DNA from: CAWKZT01 sp963854565
Lineage (GTDB): Bacteria; Actinomycetota; Acidimicrobiia; Acidimicrobiales; JAHEJN01
DNA: 18,440 nt
Assembly (NCBI GenBank): GCA_963854565.1
Contig: CAWKZT010000027.1
Span: forward strand, 1-18,440
Direction: 5' to 3'
Notes under the pieces: generated by a model
The model's database searches: none
What the model was told of the DNA's origin: nothing
The model's input: only the letters and a program-made list of their open reading frames with translations
Shown here: one piece after another, positions 1-6,433 of the stretch
How the letters are laid out: each line of letters begins with the position of its first letter
Position numbering within the stretch: position 1 is the stretch's first letter
Program-made: the position numbers and the translations under genes

Positions 1-374
1 TGAAGTCCAAGGGTGGGGCGGTCGTCAACGTGGCATCGGTCGGCGGCTTTTTGACCAGTAAGCACATCGGCAGCTACAACATCACAAAAACGGCGCTTAT
101 GCAGCTCACTCGTCAGCTTGCCGCCGAGCTCTCACCGCACGTGCGGGTCAACGCAGTGGCCCCCGGGATTGTCAAAACCGATTTCGCCAAATTCCTGTGG
201 GAAGGCGATAAGGAAATTAAGGCGGCGGCAAATTATCCCCTGAATCGACTCGGCGAAGTCGATGACATAGCACTCGCAATCTTGTTCCTCGCATCCGATG
301 CGTCGAGCTGGATCACTGGACAGACACATGTTCTCGACGGTGGCGGAATGATCAAATTTGGAGAGGAACTCTAA
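1..374 (+). CDS. Short-chain dehydrogenase/reductase (SDR), C-terminal part only
   Basis: The gene is cut by the window edge, and about 123 C-terminal residues are visible in the frame starting at base 3. The protein is a classical SDR oxidoreductase, a cytosolic NAD(P)-dependent enzyme acting on alcohols or ketones. The visible part shows the strand ending in VVNVAS with the catalytic Ser, then the SYNITK motif with the catalytic Tyr and Lys. It also has the RVNAVAPGIVKTDF loop that follows the active site, and the usual C-terminal pattern LFLASDASSWITGQTHVLDGG. The N-terminal Rossmann nucleotide-binding motif is outside the window, so cofactor preference cannot be read. The stop codon overlaps the ATG of the acyl-CoA dehydrogenase by one base (TAATG), so the two are probably translated together. 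A role in fatty-acid or similar acyl-CoA degradation is inferred from that neighbour; the substrate is unknown. Confidence 0.93.
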   Translation, partial: KSKGGAVVNVASVGGFLTSKHIGSYNITKTALMQLTRQLAAELSPHVRVNAVAPGIVKTDFAKFLWEGDKEIKAAANYPLNRLGEVDDIALAILFLASDASSWITGQTHVLDGGGMIKFGEEL

Positions 375-1675
375 TGGCAGCACATCCACTGAACATCGAC
401 GATTTCGACGGGGAGATGTACCAACTCGCTATGAGCGAGGAGGCTCGACCGTTGCTGGCGAAGGTCAAGGCTTTCATCGCTGATGAAGTAGAACCCGTAA
501 CCGAGGAGTACTTCCGTCTTGGCGAGGGTCGTGCTGAGCGATTTAGTCATGGTGAAGGTCAACTCGACCTTCTCGATGGGCTCAAAGGTAAGGCCCGAGA
601 GGCCGGACTTTGGAACTTCTTCCTCCCCGATGCCGAAACCGGCGAGGGTTTGTCGAACCTCGATTATGCCTATATCGCACAGGAACTCGGGAAGAACCTC
701 ATTGCATCTGAGGTACTCAACTGCGCGGCACCTGACACCGGCAACATGGAGGTTCTCGAACGGGTTGGGACCCCGGAGCAAAAGAAGCAATGGCTTGAAC
801 CGTTGCTTAACGGCGAGATTCGCTCGGCCTTTGCCATGACTGAGCCGAACATGGCTAGCTCTGATGCCAAGAACATTTCGACTACCGCGGTGCTCGATGG
901 CGACGAATGGATTATCAACGGAGAAAAGTTCTACGCATCCGGTGCTGGCGACCCACGATGCAAGATCATGATTGTCATGGTCCGCACAAATCCGGACGCG
1001 GCGCCGCATCTTCAGCAGTCACAAATCCTGGTTCCTATGGACACACCCGGAGTTGACGTTGCCGGGGCAATGCATGTGTTCGGTGAGGACGATGCGCCCC
1101 ATGGCCACATGCACATCAAGTTCGAAGATGTCCATGTGCCGGCAGCTAACATGTTGCTCGGTGCCGGTCGCGGCTTCGAAATCTCCCAGCTTCGTTTGGG
1201 CCCAGGCCGAATTCACCATTGCATGCGTTCGATTGGAGCAGCTGAAAAGGCGCTCGACATGATGGTGCAGCGTGGTTTGTCACGCGAAGCCTTTGGCCGT
1301 CCGCTGGTCAAGCTGGGCAAGAACGCCGAAGTCATTTCTCGGGCACGGATTGAAATAGAAGCCATGCGACTCATGGTCCTACGAGCGGCTCGGGCTATGG
1401 ACCTTCTTGGCAATGCCGATGCTCGTGTTTGGGTAAGCGCAGTGAAAGCAATGGTGCCCGAGCGCGTGTGCGTCATCATCGACCAGGCCATTCAAATGCA
1501 TGGTGCTACCGGTGTATCCCAGTGGACGCCACTGGCTCGTATGTATTGCAATATTCGTACGCTTCGTATTGCCGATGGCCCCGACGAGGTGCATCACATG
1601 GTCGTTGGTCGGGCCGAAATTGCTCGCCACAGTGCCACGCAGGACGGCGGGCTCATCGACGCTCCTCGCAACTAG
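374..1675 (+). CDS. Acyl-CoA dehydrogenase, ACAD10/11-like
   Basis: A 433-residue flavoprotein expected to oxidise an acyl-CoA to the trans-2-enoyl-CoA, passing electrons to an electron-transfer flavoprotein. The N-terminal helical domain covers roughly residues 1-150. The middle beta domain starts with SAFAMTEPNMASSDAKNI (FAD-contacting TEP segment) and includes the DEWIINGEKFYASGAGD stretch. The C-terminal helical domain contains GPGRIHHCMRSIGAAEKAL, SREAFGRPL and QMHGATGVSQ. Where medium-chain enzymes have the catalytic YEGT glutamate, this protein reads ADGPDEVH, placing Asp401 at that spot. This resembles ACAD10/ACAD11-type enzymes, as does the overall length. The ATG is fixed by its one-base overlap with the preceding SDR stop, and GGAGAGG lies just before it. 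Substrate chain length cannot be told from sequence alone. Confidence 0.93.
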   Translation: MAAHPLNIDDFDGEMYQLAMSEEARPLLAKVKAFIADEVEPVTEEYFRLGEGRAERFSHGEGQLDLLDGLKGKAREAGLWNFFLPDAETGEGLSNLDYAYIAQELGKNLIASEVLNCAAPDTGNMEVLERVGTPEQKKQWLEPLLNGEIRSAFAMTEPNMASSDAKNISTTAVLDGDEWIINGEKFYASGAGDPRCKIMIVMVRTNPDAAPHLQQSQILVPMDTPGVDVAGAMHVFGEDDAPHGHMHIKFEDVHVPAANMLLGAGRGFEISQLRLGPGRIHHCMRSIGAAEKALDMMVQRGLSREAFGRPLVKLGKNAEVISRARIEIEAMRLMVLRAARAMDLLGNADARVWVSAVKAMVPERVCVIIDQAIQMHGATGVSQWTPLARMYCNIRTLRIADGPDEVHHMVVGRAEIARHSATQDGGLIDAPRN

Positions 1676-1694
1676 CGACGCTCTATCGGCGGGG

Positions 1695-3989
1695 TTAGCT
1701 AGCCGCGTTGATTGCGTTCCATACGGTCATTGGTGTCAATGGCATGTCGATGTGTTTTACACCAAGGTGCGACACGGCATCAATGACCGCATTTTGGATG
1801 GCGGGAGTTGAACCGATAGTGCCGGACTCGCCAATTCCCTTCGCCCCAATGGGGTTACGGAATGTTGGTGTCTCGGTGTTGCTGGTTTCAAATGAGCACA
1901 ACTCGGCCGCGGATGGAATTGCGTAGTCGGCCAGATTGGCCGTGATGGGGTTGCCCAACTCGTCGTGTTTCACGACCTCGTATAAGGCCTGAGCAGCTCC
2001 TTGGGCAATGCCGCCGTGCTGTTGGCCTTGGACCAACATTGGGTTGAGAATTTGTCCGCAGTCGTCCACAGCAACGTGACGTAACATTTTTACCTGACCG
2101 GTTTCGGTGTCGACTTCGACTACGGAGATGTGAGCTCCAAAGGGGAAGGTGGCGTCGGTTCCGTCGAAGTCAAGTTCGTGGTCGAGACCCGCTTCCATGC
2201 CATCGGGAAGATTGGGTCCTTCGGCTGCGGTGGCAAGTGCGCCCCAGCTCAACACGTTGGACGGCACACCTGCGACGTGGAGACCACCTTCGCCTTTGAC
2301 GATGTCGTCGGCGCTGGCTTCGAGTAGGTGCGCAGCAAGCTGCTTGGCCTTATCGAGTACGGTCTCGCTGGCTACGTGAACGGCTGAGCCAGCGGTCTGT
2401 AACGAACGGGAGCCGAGTGTTCCGGTTCCTCGAGGGATCTCGTCGGTGTCGGACTGGACAAGAGTGATGTCCTCCATAGGAATGCCGAGCATGTCCGACA
2501 CAATCATGGTGAATGCGGTTTCGTGACCCTGGCCGTGAGAACTGGTTCCGACGTAGGCGTTAGCTTTGCCGTCGGCGAGCACTTCGACCCTGCCGTACTC
2601 GACGTGCAGGCCGGCCGGGGCAGTTACCTCAACATAAGCCGACACGCCAATACCAATCTGGCTGACATCGCCCGAAGCGCGGCGTTCGGCTTGCATGGCA
2701 AGTAGGCCTTCGTAGTCGGCGGCCGTAACCACAGCGTCGAGAGATGCTTCGTATTCGCCGGTGTCGTAGTTGGCGCCACCTGCGGTGGTAAGCGGGAATG
2801 CCTCGGGCTGAAGGAAGTTCTTGCGACGTATCGCCACCGGGTCTATGCCCAATTCGTCGGCAGCGAGATCGAGGATGCGCTCGACGACCTGAGTGGCTTC
2901 GGGCCGGCCGGCGCCGCGATATGCGCCGATTGGGGTGGTGTTTGTTACGGCGCAGACGGCGTTGAATTTCACAACCGGCATGTCGTAGACGGCCTGGATC
3001 ATGGTCTGCGTGAACAAGGTCAAGATGCCGCCAATGCCAGGGTAGGCTCCGGCATCAGCGAGTACATCGACGTCGATGCCTACGATGGTTCCGTCGCTCT
3101 TAAGTCCGAGCTTGGCGGTAAGCGTCATCGCTCGCCCTTGCACCATTGCGACCATATTTTCGCTGCGGGCCTCGGTCCACTTAACCGGCTGGGATAGCGA
3201 ACGGGCCGCGGCGCATGTTATGAGGTACTCGGCGTAAAGTCCGGCCTTGGGGCCGAACCCGCCGCCCACTGCGGGAGCGATGATGCGGACGTCGGCAATG
3301 TCCATTCCCAGGAGGCCGGCGATTGGTTCGCGCAACGCAATTGGCGTCTGGCTGGAGACATAAACAGTGATTGAGTCGCCGTCGGGGAGAACAAGCGCAC
3401 CGTTGGGTTCAATAGGAACACCGGCCAAGCGCTGGCTCTCCATGGTGAGTTCGGTGATGTGGTCGGCCCCCGCCATTGGGTCGGGGTCGCCGTCTTCGTG
3501 GCCAATGGCTGTGGCGAAGCACACGTTGGAGCCATGTTCGGCAAAGAGCAGAGGGGCGCCGTCGGCGATGGCCGCGGCTGGTCCGATGACAGGCTGGGTT
3601 GGTTCGATGTCGGCAAAAACAAGCTCGGCTCCATCGGCGGCTTGCTCAGCGGTCTCGGCGACCACAGCGGCGACGATGTCGCCGACGAATCGGACTTGAC
3701 CCACGGCCAATGGCGGCCGACCCAGTGTGTCGGGGATTAAAGGAAAACCAGCAAAGGACGGAATGCTCAATGAGTCAGCAGTGAAGACGGCAATGACGCC
3801 AGGAGAGCGCTGGGCATCCTCGATGTCGATCGATGTGATTGTGCCGGCGGCAATCGTTGAACGAACAAAGTGCACGTGTCCGACACCTGTTATGTCGAGA
3901 TCGTCGGTGTACCTGTCGATGCCTTGCAACAAGCTGTTGTCTTCGCGTCGCAGTACGGCATTGCCAAGAATCGAACCCTCTACAGCCAT
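1695..3989 (-). CDS. Xanthine dehydrogenase-family molybdopterin-binding subunit (form II CoxL-like)
   Basis: A 764-residue large subunit of a molybdenum hydroxylase (xanthine oxidase family), which hydroxylates a substrate carbon with water using a molybdopterin cytosine dinucleotide cofactor. It shows the N-terminal hammerhead domain (residues about 1-130, start EGSILGNAVLRREDNSLLQG). Cofactor-binding segments are AVGGGFGPKAG (from 240) and SSHGQGHETAF (Gln487), and the active-site glutamate lies in GAKGIGESG (Glu721). The active-site loop reads GAYRGAGR (355-362), typical of form II, and lacks the AYxCSFR cysteine loop of true aerobic CO dehydrogenase. So it is probably not a CO oxidiser; aldehydes, purines or other heterocycles are possible substrates. 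The ATG follows a strong AGGGGAG site (3996-4002, minus strand). FAD (CoxM-type) and 2Fe-2S (CoxS-type) subunit genes are not adjacent. It converges on the acyl-CoA dehydrogenase gene with 19 bp between the stops. Confidence 0.93.
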   Translation of the reverse strand: MAVEGSILGNAVLRREDNSLLQGIDRYTDDLDITGVGHVHFVRSTIAAGTITSIDIEDAQRSPGVIAVFTADSLSIPSFAGFPLIPDTLGRPPLAVGQVRFVGDIVAAVVAETAEQAADGAELVFADIEPTQPVIGPAAAIADGAPLLFAEHGSNVCFATAIGHEDGDPDPMAGADHITELTMESQRLAGVPIEPNGALVLPDGDSITVYVSSQTPIALREPIAGLLGMDIADVRIIAPAVGGGFGPKAGLYAEYLITCAAARSLSQPVKWTEARSENMVAMVQGRAMTLTAKLGLKSDGTIVGIDVDVLADAGAYPGIGGILTLFTQTMIQAVYDMPVVKFNAVCAVTNTTPIGAYRGAGRPEATQVVERILDLAADELGIDPVAIRRKNFLQPEAFPLTTAGGANYDTGEYEASLDAVVTAADYEGLLAMQAERRASGDVSQIGIGVSAYVEVTAPAGLHVEYGRVEVLADGKANAYVGTSSHGQGHETAFTMIVSDMLGIPMEDITLVQSDTDEIPRGTGTLGSRSLQTAGSAVHVASETVLDKAKQLAAHLLEASADDIVKGEGGLHVAGVPSNVLSWGALATAAEGPNLPDGMEAGLDHELDFDGTDATFPFGAHISVVEVDTETGQVKMLRHVAVDDCGQILNPMLVQGQQHGGIAQGAAQALYEVVKHDELGNPITANLADYAIPSAAELCSFETSNTETPTFRNPIGAKGIGESGTIGSTPAIQNAVIDAVSHLGVKHIDMPLTPMTVWNAINAAS

Positions 3990-4203
3990 GGATAGCTCCC
4001 CTGAAATTTTATTGGACTACGAGGATTGTGACACGAAATACCTTGCGAGGTCAGATCGATCGGCCAAATTTTGTGCAGCGGCTCGTCGTTATGGGTTTGT
4101 TGGCCAGTTTTGTGGCTTCTATAACGCGCCAACCCAGGTCCGAAGTTTGATCCTGGTCAATTGGAACTTGGTCGAGTCGCCGTTGACCGGGTGCGTGGGT
4201 GCG

Positions 4204-4278
4204 TGGAGCGGGTGACGAGAATCGAACTCGCATAGCCAGCTTGGAAGGCTGGGGTTCTAGCCATTGAACTACACCCGC
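4204..4278 (-). tRNA. tRNA-Gly (anticodon TCC)
   Basis: Read on the minus strand this folds as a full cloverleaf. The acceptor arm pairs GCGGGTG (4278-4272) with CACCCGC, followed by discriminator T and an encoded CCA (4206-4204). The D-stem is GTTC/GAAC. The anticodon stem is CCAGC/GCTGG around loop CTTCCAA, with anticodon TCC at 4245-4243, which reads GGA/GGG glycine codons. The T-arm carries TTCGATT. Without CCA it ends at 4207. Apart from this tRNA, the 388-bp space between the molybdenum hydroxylase gene and tig (3990-4377) holds only promoter-like elements and a tandem 8-bp GGTGCGTG repeat (4190-4205) overlapping the tRNA 3' end. I see no other gene there. Confidence 0.97.
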
Positions 4279-4288
4279 TAGAAGCAAC

Positions 4289-4294
4289 ATCGTA
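4289..4294 (-). promoter_or_regulatory. Probable -10 box of the tRNA-Gly gene
   Basis: On the minus strand TACGAT matches the TAnnnT -10 pattern and ends 10 nt before the first base of the mature tRNA. Transcription would therefore start a few bases upstream of the tRNA, as is common for tRNA genes. No convincing -35 box is visible at the right distance. Confidence 0.4.
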
Positions 4295-4364
4295 GCGGTG
4301 CGACCGCGATAACCAGTGTGGGAATTCGCGCAAGTTCGAGGACGGGCACCGACTAATGTGGCGT

Positions 4365-4370
4365 TACACT
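4365..4370 (+). promoter_or_regulatory. -10 box for leaderless tig transcription
   Basis: TACACT fits the actinobacterial TAnnnT -10 element and ends exactly 7 nt before the GTG start codon of tig. Transcription would then begin at or next to the start codon. No ribosome-binding site lies between an in-frame TAA (4354-4356) and the GTG. No clear -35 box is seen. Confidence 0.5.
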
Positions 4371-4377
4371 TCGCCGG

Positions 4378-5763
4378 GTGAATAGCTCCGTTATTGAAGT
4401 AGAAGAAAACATAGTCAAGGTCACCGTCGAGGTGCCCGAGACCGATCTGGCAGGCGCCATTGAGGTGGCCTTCAAGAAGATCGCCAAAGAAGTCAATCTT
4501 CCTGGGTTCCGCCCGGGCAAGGTGCCACGTCGGGTACTCGAAGCGCGTTTTGGCACATCATTCGCTCGCGGTGAGGCGCTCAACGATGCGCTGCCAGAGT
4601 TCTATGTTCAGGCCGTACGGGACAACGAGATCGATGTCATTGGCGCTCCTGATTTCGAAATTGTCGAAGGTGAAGAAGAAGGCGACATCGTCTTCGAGGC
4701 ACTTGTAGAGACCCGGCCGCTTACTGTGGTTGAGGGGTACCAAGCCCTCGAGGTCGAAATATCTAGTCCGTTGGTTTCCGACGCCGACGTGCAAGAGCAC
4801 ATCGATTCTATGCGAGGCCAGTACGGCGAACTAGCCACAGTCGAGCGCGCTGCTATCAAGGGCGACCACGTCACGATCGATATCTCCGCTGTTCAAGGCG
4901 AAGAGGACGTCAGCGGCTTAACCGCCGAGGACTACACCTACGAACTCGGTTCCGGTGGCATCGTTCCTGAGATCGACGAGGCCCTCACGGGGTCCAGCGC
5001 AGGCGACGATCTCACCTTCGACGCCGAACATCCGGACCCAGAGCAAGACGAGGGCCTTACCTTCACGGTCAAGGTCAAAGAGGTCCAAGAAAAGGTTCTG
5101 CCTGACCTTGACGACGAGTTCGTCGCTGAAGCGTCCGAATTCGAAACCGTCGCTGAACTCACCAAAGATGTCACGAGCCGTCTGGAATCCGGCAAGCGCA
5201 ACCAGGCCGTTTCTCTGGCCAGCGAACGTACCAGCCGGGCACTCGCTGCTCTCGTCGATGGTGATGTACCCCAGCCTCTTATCGATCACGAGGTGCAAAA
5301 CCGTTTGCAAAACCTCGTGATGCAACTTGCTCAACAGGGTGTAGAGATCGAGAAGTACTTCGAAGCCACTGGCCAAAGTGTCGAGGGTCTCCGCGAAGGC
5401 CTCCGAGAACCAGCCGAAAGTGATGTACGCGTCGACCTAGCGTTGCGTCACATTGCCAAGGCCGAAGAACTCGTCGCGTCCGACGCAGACGTCGAGGAAG
5501 AGTACGGAACCATCGCCGAGCAAATGGGACTCGATGTCGAAGGCGTCCGAGAAGAGTTTGCCAAGCACGGAACCGTGTTCGAACTCAAGGCCGATATCGG
5601 AAAACGCAAAGCGATGGAATGGTTAGAGGCACGCGTGACGTTGACAGATGAGGATGGCAACGTTGTTGACCGCTCGCTGCTCGATGAGCCTGAGGTCGAA
5701 GAACCAGAAGCGCCACCCGAAACCACCAACGATGCCGATGAGGCAGGGGACGACGAAGCATGA
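4378..5763 (+). CDS. tig: Trigger factor, ribosome-associated chaperone
   Basis: A 461-residue trigger factor, which binds the ribosome at the nascent-chain exit and helps new proteins fold. The N-terminal ribosome-binding domain carries the signature GFRPGKVP at residues 43-50. An FKBP-like prolyl isomerase domain follows at about 155-245 (KGDHVTIDISAVQG through TFTVKVKEVQEK). The helical C-terminal chaperone domain runs to about 430. The last 30 or so residues form an acidic, disordered-looking tail rich in Glu, Asp and Pro, common in actinobacterial homologues. The GTG start is the only possible start after an in-frame TAA at 4354, and it lacks a ribosome-binding site, consistent with a leaderless mRNA. 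The stop overlaps the clpP ATG (ATGA), so tig leads a tig-clpP-clpX-folC transcription unit. Confidence 0.96.
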   Translation: MNSSVIEVEENIVKVTVEVPETDLAGAIEVAFKKIAKEVNLPGFRPGKVPRRVLEARFGTSFARGEALNDALPEFYVQAVRDNEIDVIGAPDFEIVEGEEEGDIVFEALVETRPLTVVEGYQALEVEISSPLVSDADVQEHIDSMRGQYGELATVERAAIKGDHVTIDISAVQGEEDVSGLTAEDYTYELGSGGIVPEIDEALTGSSAGDDLTFDAEHPDPEQDEGLTFTVKVKEVQEKVLPDLDDEFVAEASEFETVAELTKDVTSRLESGKRNQAVSLASERTSRALAALVDGDVPQPLIDHEVQNRLQNLVMQLAQQGVEIEKYFEATGQSVEGLREGLREPAESDVRVDLALRHIAKAEELVASDADVEEEYGTIAEQMGLDVEGVREEFAKHGTVFELKADIGKRKAMEWLEARVTLTDEDGNVVDRSLLDEPEVEEPEAPPETTNDADEAGDDEA

Positions 5764-6401
5764 TCTGGACCACACCACCGCAGAACTACATGGTGCCTTC
5801 CGTGGTCGAACAGACCAACCGAGGCGAACGAAGCTACGACCTGTATTCCAAGTTGCTCAAGGAGAACATCGTTTTCTTGGGAACGCCAATTGATGATGTC
5901 ATAGCCAACATTGTGTGTGCCCAATTGTTGCATCTCGAATCCGAGAATCCCGACAAAGACATCAGCTTGTACATCAACTCACCGGGCGGCGATATCAACG
6001 CATTGTTCGCCATCTACGACACGATGCAGTACATCAAGCCAGACATCGCCACCATTTGTTTTGGTCAAGCTGCCTCCGCTGCTGCTGTACTTCTTGCGGC
6101 GGGTACACCTGGCAAGCGTCTGGCTCTGCCACACTCTCGGGTACTTATTCATCAGCCGTATTCCGGTGCCCAAGGCCAAGTTTCCGACCTCGTACTAGCG
6201 TCGCAGGAGATTCAGCGTCTCAAGAAGTCTCTTGAGATGTTGTTGGCTGAACACACTGGTCAAGATGTCGAGAAAATTAGTGCTGATACCGAGCGCGACT
6301 TTGTGATGACTGCCCTTGAAGCCAAGGAATACGGTCTGATCGACGAAGTAATCGATATCCGCAATAAAGTCGACACTAGCGGGCCAATTACTGCCGTATA
6401 G
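5760..6401 (+). CDS. clpP: ATP-dependent Clp protease proteolytic subunit
   Basis: A 213-residue serine peptidase that forms the degradation chamber of the Clp protease and works with ClpX encoded just downstream. The catalytic triad is intact: Ser106 in FGQAASAAA, His131 in LIHQP and Asp180 in TERDFVMT, followed by EAKEYGLIDEV. The N-terminus NYMVPSVVEQTNRGERSYDLYS is typical of the family and usually includes a short cleaved propeptide. I chose the ATG at 5760 because it overlaps the tig stop (ATGA) and follows AGGGGA at a suitable distance. An internal ATG at 5790 gives MVPSVVEQT but has no ribosome-binding site. Many actinobacteria carry two adjacent clpP genes, whereas only one is here. 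A 6-bp hairpin surrounds its stop codon. Confidence 0.96.
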   Translation: MIWTTPPQNYMVPSVVEQTNRGERSYDLYSKLLKENIVFLGTPIDDVIANIVCAQLLHLESENPDKDISLYINSPGGDINALFAIYDTMQYIKPDIATICFGQAASAAAVLLAAGTPGKRLALPHSRVLIHQPYSGAQGQVSDLVLASQEIQRLKKSLEMLLAEHTGQDVEKISADTERDFVMTALEAKEYGLIDEVIDIRNKVDTSGPITAV

Positions 6402-6406
6402 GCAGT
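6390..6406 (+). other. Small hairpin across the clpP stop codon
   Basis: ACTGCC (6390-6395) pairs perfectly with GGCAGT (6401-6406) around the loop GTATA. The clpP TAG stop (6399-6401) lies in the loop and first stem base, and the clpX ribosome-binding site follows 12 nt later. No T-run follows, so it is not a standard terminator. It could stabilise the mRNA or be chance. Confidence 0.3.
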
Positions 6407-6433
6407 CAAGATCGACGAAGGAGAGCTGGGGGA

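Noticed and set aside
371..1009. 212-codon open frame on the minus strand
   Set aside because: It lies wholly inside the acyl-CoA dehydrogenase gene, has no recognisable motif, and the plus-strand product matches a known family over its full length.
1687..1705. Palindrome-like sequence between the convergent stops
   Set aside because: The stem is short and imperfect and no T-run follows on either strand, so a bidirectional terminator is not supported.
1695..3989. Annotation as carbon monoxide dehydrogenase
   Set aside because: The AYxCSFR copper-binding loop is replaced by AYRGAGR and the partner subunits are absent locally.
4006..4033. Promoter for the molybdenum hydroxylase gene (TGTCAC and TAAAAT, minus strand, 16-bp spacer)
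   Set aside because: The predicted start would fall inside the strong AGGGGAG ribosome-binding site, removing part of it, so the -10 assignment is probably wrong.
4190..4205. Tandem GGTGCGTG repeat at the tRNA 3' end as an integration site
   Set aside because: It is only two 8-bp copies, and no integrase or second attachment-site copy is visible, so there is no evidence for an integrated element.
3727..4215. 162-codon plus-strand frame crossing the intergenic region
   Set aside because: It runs antisense to the start of the molybdenum hydroxylase gene and into the tRNA gene, with no ribosome-binding site and no family resemblance.
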